Source: Acidobacteriota bacterium
GTDB taxonomy: Bacteria > Acidobacteriota > Terriglobia > Acidoferrales > UBA7541
NCBI GenBank assembly: GCA_019239815.1
Contig: JAFAZL010000203.1
Span: 1-5,922, forward strand
Reading direction: 5' to 3'
DNA length: 5,922 nucleotides
Shown here: piece after piece, positions 1 to 5,922 of the stretch
Layout of the letters: each line of letters begins with the position of its first letter
How positions within the stretch are numbered: position 1 is the first letter of the stretch
Position numbers and translations under genes: made by a program
The notes under the pieces: generated by a model
Database searches by the model: none
What the model was told of the DNA's origin: nothing
Seen by the model: only the letters and a program-made list of their open reading frames with translations

Positions 1-288
1 ATCGCTCACAACGCCGGCCACGAAGGCGCGGTTGTGATCGGCAAGATCCGCGACTCGAAGGACGATAACTTCGGCTTCAACGCGGACTCGGGCGAGTACG
101 GAGACATGGTCAAGGCCGGCGTCATCGACCCGTCCAAGGTTACGCGCCTCGCGCTGCAGAACGCGGCGTCGATCGCGGGCCTAATGCTCACCACCGAAGC
201 GCTCATCGCCGAAGTGAAGGAAGACGAGAAGAAGGGCGCAGCAGCCGGCGGTCCTGGCGGACCGGGCGGCATGGGCGGCATGTACTAA
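1..288 (+). CDS. groEL: GroEL (Hsp60) chaperonin, C-terminal fragment
   Basis: The last 95 codons of the 60-kDa chaperonin GroEL; the gene begins left of the window and is read in frame from base 1. GroEL forms the double-ring ATP-dependent folding chamber in the cytoplasm with the GroES lid. The visible part is the end of the equatorial domain: the [20 protein letters not shown] stretch (residues about 24-43 of the fragment), the [21 protein letters not shown] helix that lines the ring, and the flexible tail that finishes in GGMGGMY. The Gly/Met-rich tail that projects into the cavity is typical of bacterial GroEL; ending in Tyr is a common minor variant. The stop is TAA and is followed by a strong terminator, so this is the last gene of its transcript. 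Nothing is broken or unusual. Which paralogue this is, and whether groES precedes it, cannot be seen. Confidence 0.97.
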   Translation: MAHNAGHEGAVVIGKIRDSKDDNFGFNADSGEYGDMVKAGVIDPSKVTRLALQNAASIAGLMLTTEALIAEVKEDEKKGAAAGGPGGPGGMGGMY

Positions 289-319
289 GCTTCACCGCTC
301 AACCCAAAACACTAAACCG

Positions 320-355
320 AAAGGCGGGCCGAACCTGGCCCGCCTTTCTATTTTT
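320..355 (+). terminator. Rho-independent terminator after groEL
   Basis: A perfect 11-bp GC-rich stem (AAAGGCGGGCC at 320-330 pairing with GGCCCGCCTTT at 337-347) closes a 6-nt loop and is followed by CTATTTTT. It lies 31 nt past the groEL stop codon. It separates the chaperonin transcript from the phosphate genes downstream. Confidence 0.92.
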
Positions 356-406
356 CGGCCCGGTTTCGTCTCCCCAAAATGATCTCGAAGTGGGGTGTCG
401 GTCGCC

Positions 407-435
407 TTGCCTCACTCACTTCACTCCGCTACACT
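407..435 (+). promoter_or_regulatory. Candidate sigma70-type promoter for the DUF47-pit unit
   Basis: TTGCCT (407-412) and TACACT (430-435) are separated by exactly 17 nt and lie between the groEL terminator and the DUF47 ribosome binding site. Transcription would start near 442, giving a leader of about 33 nt. That leader would exclude the ATG at 379 and supports the start at 475. The spacer holds repeated CACT words (TCACT at 412 and 421, ACACT at 431); I do not recognise them as a known operator, and they do not match the usual Pho box. Read by eye only. Confidence 0.45.
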
Positions 436-457
436 GCCCACGCCTCAACGACTCTTC

Positions 458-466
458 AGGGGAGAG
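458..466 (+). promoter_or_regulatory. Ribosome binding site that fixes the DUF47 start
   Basis: AGGGGAGAG lies 8 nt before the ATG at 475, a normal Shine-Dalgarno spacing. The alternative upstream ATG at 379 has no such element and precedes the candidate promoter, so this site decides the start. Confidence 0.7.
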
Positions 467-474
467 TCATCCAC

Positions 475-1101
475 ATGCCGGGACTTTTACAGCGCTTTCT
501 TCCGCGCGAAGAGGGCTTTTTTGACCTTTTTGACAAGCAAGCCGACAACATCGTGGTGGGCGCAAAGGCTCTGCTCCAGATGTTGGAGCACTACACCGGC
601 GTGCCGGAGCAGGTTCAAGGCATCAAGGCCATCGAGCACAACGGCGACGAAATCACGCATGCCGTTCTGACCAAGCTCAATCAGACGTTCATCACGCCAT
701 TTGATCGCGAAGATATCCATGAGCTGTGCAGCCGTTTGGACGATGTGATCGATCTGATCGACGCTGCTGCAAGCCGCTTTGTGCTGTATCGCGTTTCGGC
801 AATTCGCCAGGGCACAGTTGAACTGGTAAGAGTGTTGGTTAGCGCGACCGAAGAGGTCGCGACTTGCGTCCACGCGCTTAGCACACCTGAAAAAGCGCTG
901 AAGTACACAATCGAGATCAATCGCTGCGAAAACGAAAGCGATCGCATATGCCGCACGCTGATCGCGCAGCTTTTCGACGAAGAAAAAGACCCCGTGCAGA
1001 TCATCAAGTGGAAGGAAATTTTTGAGGTGATCGAAACCGCTGTCGACAAATGCGAAGACGTCGCGAATGTCATCGAAGGCGTCATTCTGAAGACCGCCTG
1101 A
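475..1101 (+). CDS. DUF47 family PhoU-like protein, PiT-associated
   Basis: A 208-residue all-helical cytoplasmic protein of the DUF47 family, which is related to PhoU and usually encoded next to a PiT phosphate transporter, where it is thought to modulate or accompany transport. Visible family features are an N-terminal FFDLFDKQADN segment (15-25), then acidic helix motifs resembling the metal-binding sites of PhoU proteins: EHNGDEITH (54-62), PFDREDIHELCSRLDDVID (75-93), NRCENESDR (149-157) and TAVDKCEDVANVIEGV (188-203). Length matches the family (a little over 200 residues). I chose ATG 475 for its good ribosome binding site and because it begins MPGLLQRFLPRE, a normal DUF47 start. An in-frame ATG at 379 would add 32 non-conserved residues and overlap the candidate promoter. 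The pit gene follows after 16 nt, so the two are almost certainly co-transcribed. The exact biochemical role is inferred from family and context. Confidence 0.93.
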   Translation: MPGLLQRFLPREEGFFDLFDKQADNIVVGAKALLQMLEHYTGVPEQVQGIKAIEHNGDEITHAVLTKLNQTFITPFDREDIHELCSRLDDVIDLIDAAASRFVLYRVSAIRQGTVELVRVLVSATEEVATCVHALSTPEKALKYTIEINRCENESDRICRTLIAQLFDEEKDPVQIIKWKEIFEVIETAVDKCEDVANVIEGVILKTA

Positions 1102-1117
1102 GCGGGTCCGCGCCTCC

Positions 1118-2113
1118 ATGTCCAGTTTCTCACTCCTGATCGTCGTCGTTTTCCTCACACTCGCTTTCGAGTTCTCCAATGGCTGGCATGATGCCGCGAA
1201 CTCGATTGCAACCGTCGTCTCGACGCGCGTGCTCTCGCCGTTTCGCGCCGTGGCATGGGCGGCATTCTGGAATTTCATCGCGGCATTCGTGTTTGGGACT
1301 GCCGTTGCCGGGACCATTGGCAAAGGCATGATTCACATCGAGATGGTGAATCAACAAGTGCTGTTGGCGGGGCTGCTCGGCGCGATTATCTGGAATCTGA
1401 TCACCTTGATCCTGGGCTTGCCGACAAGTTCGTCGCACGCCTTGATGGGCGGATATGGCGGCGCGGCAGTAGCGCATGCCGGCTACCGCGCGCTGATTGT
1501 ATCGGGCTGGGTAAAGCCGGTTCTGTTTATCTTCTTATCGCCGATTGTGGGCGCGGTGACGGCAATTATTCTGACGATCACGGCAAGCTGGATCGTCCGC
1601 AAGCAGCGTCCGCGGCGCGTGGACAAGATTTTCCGGCGGTTGCAATTGTTGTCTGCGGCATTGTTCAGCCTGGGTCACGGCACCAACGATTCGCAAAAAG
1701 GAATGGGGATCATCACGGCAGCGCTGCTCGCGGGCGGATTGCTCCCATCGTTTAAAGTGCCTTACTGGGTCATCATCTGCTGCCATCTGGCAATGGGAGG
1801 CGGCACGATGGCCGGCGGCTGGCGCATCATCAAAACGATGGGCCAGCGCATCACGAAGCTGACACCGTTCGGCGGATTCTCGGCAGAAACCGCTGGCGGC
1901 CTTACGCTGGTGATGAACGCGGTCTTCGGCATACCCGTGAGCACGACGCACACGATCACCGGCGCGATTGTCGGCGTTGGCGCTTCGCATCGGATTACCG
2001 CAGTGCGCTGGGGCGTCACCCGACGCATCGTTTGGGCCTGGGTTCTGACAATCCCCGGCGCCGCCCTCATCGGCGCGGGAATGTATCAAGTGCTGTTGAT
2101 TGCTCTGCATTGA
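1118..2113 (+). CDS. pit: PiT family inorganic phosphate transporter
   Basis: A 331-residue integral membrane protein of the PiT (Pit/PHO4) family, which imports phosphate or metal-phosphate driven by the proton (or sodium) gradient. The family's inverted duplication is plain. The first half has NGWHDAANS (21-29) and GLPTSSSHAL (100-109); the second half has the matching GHGTNDSQKGMG (186-197) and GIPVSTTHTI (271-280). These paired Asn-Asp and Ser/Thr-His motifs form the substrate path. Hydrophobic segments occupy most of the protein, with a short basic cytoplasmic loop around 160-174 (RKQRPRR) in place of the large central loop of some relatives. Length is on the short side but complete, as in many bacterial PiTs paired with DUF47. 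The ATG lies 16 nt after the DUF47 stop with only a weak GAGCGG-like element, which suggests coupled translation. Exact metal and ion preference cannot be read from sequence. Confidence 0.96.
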   Translation: MSSFSLLIVVVFLTLAFEFSNGWHDAANSIATVVSTRVLSPFRAVAWAAFWNFIAAFVFGTAVAGTIGKGMIHIEMVNQQVLLAGLLGAIIWNLITLILGLPTSSSHALMGGYGGAAVAHAGYRALIVSGWVKPVLFIFLSPIVGAVTAIILTITASWIVRKQRPRRVDKIFRRLQLLSAALFSLGHGTNDSQKGMGIITAALLAGGLLPSFKVPYWVIICCHLAMGGGTMAGGWRIIKTMGQRITKLTPFGGFSAETAGGLTLVMNAVFGIPVSTTHTITGAIVGVGASHRITAVRWGVTRRIVWAWVLTIPGAALIGAGMYQVLLIALH

Positions 2114-2198
2114 TACGCTGCTACAAGCGCCGATTCGGACCGTGCCTATTTACCTATAGCAATTCGGTCACAGCGTTCTTGCTGTTCCGCCCCTCCCC

Positions 2199-2204
2199 TA
2201 TACT
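2199..2204 (+). promoter_or_regulatory. TATACT -10 box, possible leaderless start
   Basis: TATACT is a near-consensus -10 element ending 8 nt before the ATG at 2213. Transcription would be expected to begin at about 2211-2213, at or next to that ATG. The best-spaced -35 candidate (TTCTTG at 2176-2181, 17-nt spacer) is poor, and TTGCTG at 2179-2184 leaves only 14 nt. No Shine-Dalgarno sequence lies before either ATG (2207 or 2213), which is consistent with a leaderless message. Confidence 0.4.
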
Positions 2205-2212
2205 GGATGCTC

Positions 2213-4696
2213 ATGAATCCGCACACGCAAAGTGCGCTCGCTATTTACGAGAGCATCCGGCTGAAGAGCGGCGACCGCCCTTCGTCGGGCAACAGCGTTG
2301 CCGAGTTGACGCGCGCGCTGAACGATTGGCGCTCGAAAAGCGAGCCGCTGATCACGCTGAGCCGCTCCGGTCCTGAGGTGCAGCTGGCGTTCCTGGAAGC
2401 GTCCTACGATTGGCTGCGCCTTGAAGCTCGAGTCGATCGCAATTTTCAGGTGATGGAGACGCTGTCGGACGCGATCCAGCTCGGGTTGCAATGCGTGCCA
2501 AAGCCGCTGCCGGGTGATGCGGTCGAACAGATCGTCACCGAGATCCGGCGCGATACTTCCTCGGCTCGCTTCTACTTCCCTTTCGAGCGTTTCCTCTCGT
2601 TTCTGGCGCCCGAGCACATCACCGAGCGCACTCGCATCGAGCTTCGCAAAATTCACGCGCAACTTGCGCCGACGCCGCGCGGCAAAATCGACAAGCATCA
2701 TCAGCGATTGCGCGCGCTGATTGCGCCATTGATTTACGTTGAGAATGAGAAGCAATTCGATTCGGGGCGCGGGCCGTGGTCTCAAATTGTTTTTGACGAG
2801 ATCGCGTCAATGGATTCGATCACCCGTTCGGGCTGGATCGGCCTCCTTGAGCATTGCCATGCCCTCGAGCAATCGGCGCCGGGACCAAAATGGAGCAAGC
2901 GCTCGCACGAATTGCTGTCGGCGTTAGGTGAATCGAAGGCGCTAACGACGATGGTGCGCTGGCTCGCGCTTGGTCCGACGCCGGGTCAGCCAGCGGAAGC
3001 GCGTTCGCCTGCCGAAGATTCCGCCTATCAGAAAGGTATCGTGCTCTGCGTCGGACTGACCGACACGCGCGAATCAGCACTGGCGATTGGCGAATTTGGA
3101 CTCGCGTGCCTGCGAAAAATCCCAAACATCGGGGCAGTGTCCCAAAAGGTCGGGTTTGCGTGCGTGCAGGCGCTGGGCACGATGGAGAACAAAGAAGCCA
3201 TCACGCAGCTTACGAAGCTGCGCACGAAAGTGAAGTACTCAGTGGCTCGGCGCCTGATTGAAAAGTCGCTGAGTATGGTTGCCGAACGCGCGGGAATGAC
3301 CGTCGATGAGCTTGAGGATGTATCGATCCCCCAATACCCGCTCGATATCAACGGAGCGCTCGAAGTCAAAGTCGGGGACTGCAAAGCCACTGTGCGGCTG
3401 ATCGAAGATGGACGCGTTGTAGTTTTGTGGGAAAACGCGGACGGCAAGCGCATCAAAACGCCGCCCGCGCAAGCGCGCAAGGCTGCGCCAAAGAAAATTC
3501 GCGCGATCGCAGCGCTCGTGAAAGACCTTGAGCAATCGTACGCCGTGCAACGCGCCCGCCTTGAAGCGTCGTTTCTTGGCACGCGACGCATTCCGCTGAC
3601 GCATTGGCGACGCTACTACATCGATCACCCGCTGCTCGGATATTTGGGGCGCAAGCTGATTTGGGTTTTCAGCAATAACCAGGGATGGGAGCGTTCAGGC
3701 TTGTGGTCCGACGGCGAACTGCGCGATTCGTCGAATAAGCTCGTCGATTTGATTCGCGCGGAAAAAGTACGCTTATGGCATCCGTTGTCATACAGCGCCG
3801 CGGAAGTACAACGTTGGCGCGCTCGAATCTTCACCGCCGGCTTGCGGCAGCCGTTTCGCCAGGCGTTTCGCGAGTTTTATCAGGTGACCGACGACGAGCG
3901 GAAGACGCGCCTCTATTCCAATCGATTCGCAGGAATTTTGTTGCGGCAGCACCAGTTTGCTAATCTCGCGCGTTCGCGCGGCTGGAGCTATCAGCTGATG
4001 GGCGTCAGTTTTGATGGTGTCAATGTGCCGACCAAAAAGCTCGAGCACTGGAACATGAATGTCGAGTTCTACGTCGATCTGCCTCCTGATCGCGACCATG
4101 CAGTGCGGCGTTCGTCGCTCGCCGAGCAATCCGGGGCGGGCATCAACGTATTCATCGGATCAGACCAGGTTCGCTTCTATCGCGACCTGCGCGAGATTCC
4201 GGTCGATGACGTTCCCGCGATTGTGTACTCCGAGGTGATGCGCGACGTGGATCTATTCACGACGGTAGCGGCCGTTGGCGATGATTCGACATGGTCCGAC
4301 CAGGGTCATCGGGGCACCGGCGTTTTCAGCGAGCGCTTCGACGTAAACGATTTCTCCGCGACAACGGCTTTGCGCGCGGAGGTTCTTTCTCGCGTGCTGC
4401 CAGCAACGCCGATCGCGGACCGCTGCAAGCTCGACAAAGCGTGGCTCGAAGTGCGCGGCCAACTCGGCACATACCGCATTCAACTTGGCTGGGGTGGCGC
4501 GATGCTCCACACCGACAGCATCACGCGCTGGCTGAAAATCCCTCAGAACATCGTCGATGCCGTCCCGCTCGATTTGAGCGCCATCCCGATCGACATCGAT
4601 CCGCGTACCGAAATGATCCTGCGCAAGGCGTTTATTTTGGCAGATGACTGGCGCATCGACGCACCCGAGCTAGTGCGGCAACTAATGCCGGAGTGA
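2213..4696 (+). CDS. DUF4132 domain protein of unknown function
   Basis: A large soluble protein (827 residues from ATG 2213; 829 from ATG 2207) with no signal peptide or membrane segment. I recognise the DUF4132 architecture, shared with E. coli YehI/MolR-type proteins. An alpha-helical N-terminal half includes a HEAT-like stretch at about 274-363. A TVDELED linker (363-369) leads to a small beta-rich segment ending near 415. The DUF4132 core follows: RLE (449-451), HPLLGYL (472-478), TRLYSNRFAG (565-574), a RGW (589-591) and EHWNMNVEFYVDL (611-623). The C-terminal part has IVYSEVMRDVDLF (670-682) and VRGQLGTYRIQLG (747-759), resembling the conserved C-terminal domain of these proteins (DUF7737, from memory). 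No nuclease, kinase or NTPase motif is visible. There is no N-terminal WGR domain, which some relatives carry, and no neighbouring MoxR-AAA or vWA gene, which accompanies E. coli yehI. Biochemical function is unknown. ATG 2213 is preferred because of the TATACT box; ATG 2207 is the alternative. Confidence 0.85.
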   Translation: MNPHTQSALAIYESIRLKSGDRPSSGNSVAELTRALNDWRSKSEPLITLSRSGPEVQLAFLEASYDWLRLEARVDRNFQVMETLSDAIQLGLQCVPKPLPGDAVEQIVTEIRRDTSSARFYFPFERFLSFLAPEHITERTRIELRKIHAQLAPTPRGKIDKHHQRLRALIAPLIYVENEKQFDSGRGPWSQIVFDEIASMDSITRSGWIGLLEHCHALEQSAPGPKWSKRSHELLSALGESKALTTMVRWLALGPTPGQPAEARSPAEDSAYQKGIVLCVGLTDTRESALAIGEFGLACLRKIPNIGAVSQKVGFACVQALGTMENKEAITQLTKLRTKVKYSVARRLIEKSLSMVAERAGMTVDELEDVSIPQYPLDINGALEVKVGDCKATVRLIEDGRVVVLWENADGKRIKTPPAQARKAAPKKIRAIAALVKDLEQSYAVQRARLEASFLGTRRIPLTHWRRYYIDHPLLGYLGRKLIWVFSNNQGWERSGLWSDGELRDSSNKLVDLIRAEKVRLWHPLSYSAAEVQRWRARIFTAGLRQPFRQAFREFYQVTDDERKTRLYSNRFAGILLRQHQFANLARSRGWSYQLMGVSFDGVNVPTKKLEHWNMNVEFYVDLPPDRDHAVRRSSLAEQSGAGINVFIGSDQVRFYRDLREIPVDDVPAIVYSEVMRDVDLFTTVAAVGDDSTWSDQGHRGTGVFSERFDVNDFSATTALRAEVLSRVLPATPIADRCKLDKAWLEVRGQLGTYRIQLGWGGAMLHTDSITRWLKIPQNIVDAVPLDLSAIPIDIDPRTEMILRKAFILADDWRIDAPELVRQLMPE

Positions 4697-4768
4697 ATTC
4701 ACCCGAATTCGATCAAAGCCGTTCGACGCGCAAAACACCGCAGCTCGTCCTTCACGCGGCTTTCGCCA

Positions 4769-5095
4769 CTACCTTCCGGCTGCGCTCTTCGCCCCACCTG
4801 GAGTCTTCACCGCCAAGATCTCCGGCTTCGAAATAAAAGGTTCCTTTGCCAGAAGGTCCTTTGCTTTGGCGAAGAGCGCTTTTGCGATCTCTCCGTTGAC
4901 GTGTGCATCGCGGCCAGCGTCATCGGCGAATGTGTCAAAGATCCCGAACGTCGACGGGCTGATCTTCACCGCGTACCACGCGATGGTTCCCGATTCTTTC
5001 TCAGCGAGAGGTTGCGCTGATTTTAGAAACTCTTCGACTTCCTTTTCTTTACCTGGCTTGGCTTCTAGGTAAGCCCAGATTGCTAGTTTTTCCAT
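4769..5095 (-). CDS. Antibiotic biosynthesis monooxygenase (ABM) fold protein
   Basis: A 108-residue protein with the small ferredoxin-like ABM/YgiN fold, typically a dimer. Members include quinol or polyketide monooxygenases, haem-degrading enzymes and many uncharacterised proteins. Visible features: the first strand LAIWAYLEAKPGKEKEVEEFL (4-24), a central GTIAWYAVKI strand (36-45), the STFGIFDTFADDAGRDAH block (48-65) typical of the family, and a final PEILAVK strand (91-97), followed by a short Gly/Lys/Ala tail. Start choice: GGAGGAAA lies upstream with 8 nt between GGAGG and the ATG at 5095. An in-frame ATG two codons earlier (5101) is too close to it, and the longer 135-residue reading adds 27 non-family residues. 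It lies 90 nt downstream of the Uup-like gene in the same direction and converges with the DUF4132 gene across 72 nt. Substrate is unknown; fold assignment is solid, enzymatic activity is not. Confidence 0.88.
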   Translation of the reverse strand: MEKLAIWAYLEAKPGKEKEVEEFLKSAQPLAEKESGTIAWYAVKISPSTFGIFDTFADDAGRDAHVNGEIAKALFAKAKDLLAKEPFISKPEILAVKTPGGAKSAAGR

Positions 5096-5100
5096 GGTCA

Positions 5101-5108
5101 TTTCCTCC
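5101..5108 (-). promoter_or_regulatory. Ribosome binding site that fixes the ABM start
   Basis: On the minus strand this reads GGAGGAAA, a strong Shine-Dalgarno sequence. Its GGAGG core (5104-5108) is 8 nt from ATG 5095 but only about 2 nt from ATG 5101, so 5095 is the better start. Confidence 0.75.
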
Positions 5109-5185
5109 GACGGATACGATGCACGAGCAATGCCCGCGGTACATGCGAAATGAGAAATTGGCATTACAAATTTCAAAGTGGACCG

Positions 5186-5922
5186 CTAGGTCAGCTTATC
5201 TTCGAGTTCCACCCAACGCGCATACAGATCGTCAATTCGCCTTTGCGCGGCTTCCAATTCGATCGAGACTGCGTGCAACTTTACACCGTCGCTCATGATT
5301 GCGGGATCGAGCAGCATGTCGTGTTTCGCTTTCAATTCGGCTTCTGCTTCCGCGACTCGCTGCTCGATAGTTTCGAGCTCTCGATTTTCTTTGTAAGACA
5401 GCTTCTTTTTCGTATTCAATGACGGCTTTACGCCGGAGTCTGCGCTTGCAGTCGACACATTGCCATTTCCGCTCAGGCTCGATTTCGCCACCGACTCTTG
5501 CTTTCGGCTCGTAGCTTTTCGCTCGCGCGACCATTCTTCCCATTGCGAATAGTCTGCAAATCGCTCGGCCCCGCCTGCGCCATCGAGCCCGAGCACAACG
5601 GTCGAAACACGATCAAGCATGTAGCGGTCGTGAGTCACCAGCACGAGAGCGCCGCTGTACTCCAGCAAGCTCTCCTCGAGAATCTCCACCGTCGGGATGT
5701 CGAGATCGTTCGTCGGCTCGTCAAGCAGCAGAACATCCGCTGGCTGCAACATAAGCTGAGCGATTAGAACTCGTGCTCGCTCACCGCCAGATAGGCGACC
5801 AACTTTCTGATTCAGCTGCTCCGCTGTGAACAAGAATCGCGCCGCCCAGCCGCCGACGTGAATTACTTGATTGCGATAAATCACCGAGTCACTGTCGGGC
5901 GCGAGCGCACGCCGAAGTGTGA
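5186..5922 (-). CDS. uup: ABC-F family ATPase, Uup-like, C-terminal part
   Basis: The final 244 residues of an ABC-F ATPase; the frame stays open to the right edge, so the N-terminal domain and the second Walker A lie outside. The GTG at 5884 is internal, not a start, because upstream codons read TLRRALAPDSDS, which is conserved in Uup-type proteins. ABC-F proteins are soluble, lack membrane domains and act on ribosomes; Uup is also linked to DNA transactions such as transposon excision. Visible parts (numbered from the edge): ABC signature LSGGERARVL (43-52), Walker B VLLLDEPTNDLD (63-74), the switch-histidine THDR (96-99), and FADYSQWEEW (121-130). A Ser/Lys-rich, low-complexity linker follows (about 131-173), then a Glu/Lys-rich coiled coil (about 174-243) that matches the Uup C-terminal domain. 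That coiled coil favours Uup over EttA or resistance-type ABC-Fs. No catalytic residue is missing in the visible part. It may be co-transcribed with the ABM gene. Confidence 0.93.
   Translation of the reverse strand, partial: TLRRALAPDSDSVIYRNQVIHVGGWAARFLFTAEQLNQKVGRLSGGERARVLIAQLMLQPADVLLLDEPTNDLDIPTVEILEESLLEYSGALVLVTHDRYMLDRVSTVVLGLDGAGGAERFADYSQWEEWSRERKATSRKQESVAKSSLSGNGNVSTASADSGVKPSLNTKKKLSYKENRELETIEQRVAEAEAELKAKHDMLLDPAIMSDGVKLHAVSIELEAAQRRIDDLYARWVELEDKLT

Noticed and set aside
379..474. Upstream in-frame ATG that would extend the DUF47 protein by 32 residues
   Set aside because: It has no ribosome binding site, overlaps the candidate promoter, and the added residues do not look like DUF47; ATG 475 has a good site.
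487..1329. Long minus-strand open frame (280 codons) across DUF47 and pit
   Set aside because: It lies antisense to two recognisable genes, and its translation is Arg/Ala/His-rich with no family resemblance; a GC-rich shadow frame.
1535..2110. Minus-strand open frame of 191 codons opposite pit
   Set aside because: The pit frame carries all four PiT motifs; the opposite frame is rich in Arg, Ala and His with no motif.
2114..2198. Terminator after pit
   Set aside because: Only short, widely spaced complementary words (GACCG/CGGTC) are present and no T-run follows; termination may be Rho-dependent or absent.
4695..4710. GAATTC repeated across the DUF4132 stop codon (4695-4700 and 4705-4710)
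   Set aside because: It can form only a 6-bp AT-rich stem with a 4-nt loop and no T-run; two palindromic hexamers this close are plausible by chance.
4715..4763. Possible bidirectional terminator between the converging DUF4132 and ABM genes
   Set aside because: AAAGCCG (4715-4721) can pair with CGGCTTT (4757-4763), but the loop is 35 nt and neither strand has a T-run; too weak to call.
5133..5175. Promoter for the ABM gene in the 90-nt gap after the Uup-like gene (minus strand)
   Set aside because: TTGAAA is a fair -35, but the best -10 at usable spacing is TCTCAT after only 15 nt; co-transcription with the upstream gene is equally likely.
1..5922. Novel defence, mobile or RNA-based system
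   Set aside because: I found no repeat array, integrase, transposase, toxin-antitoxin pair, reverse transcriptase, nuclease or structured RNA; the only poorly understood gene is the single DUF4132 protein.

Overview
The window is an ordinary-looking stretch of bacterial chromosome. It is moderately GC-rich and densely coded, with no rRNA, tRNA, IS element, CRISPR array or plasmid/phage marker that I can see. The gene set fits a free-living Gram-negative-type bacterium: GroEL with a Gly/Met-rich tail, a DUF47-PiT phosphate pair, a DUF4132 protein, a small ABM-fold enzyme and a Uup-type ABC-F ATPase. The wording of several proteins reminds me of Acidobacteriota, but that is recollection and not a test, so I hold the taxon loosely.

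Left to right on the plus strand. Positions 1-288 are the C-terminal end of GroEL, closed by a clear intrinsic terminator (320-355). A sigma70-like promoter (407-435) and a good ribosome binding site then open a two-gene unit: a PhoU-like DUF47 protein (475-1101) and, 16 nt later, a PiT-family phosphate transporter (1118-2113). After a 93-bp gap comes the largest gene, an 827-829 residue DUF4132 protein of unknown function (2213-4696). Its start has no Shine-Dalgarno but carries a TATACT box at the distance expected of a leaderless mRNA.

The last two genes are on the minus strand and converge on the DUF4132 gene. They are the C-terminal 244 residues of a Uup-like ABC-F ATPase (5186-5922, running off the right edge) and, downstream of it in the same direction, a 108-residue antibiotic-biosynthesis-monooxygenase-fold protein (4769-5095).

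Functionally, only the DUF47-PiT pair clearly works together (low-affinity phosphate uptake plus a PhoU-like partner). The other genes look like independent housekeeping or accessory units. The DUF4132 gene is the least understood item. I found no convincing evidence for a new multi-gene system here.
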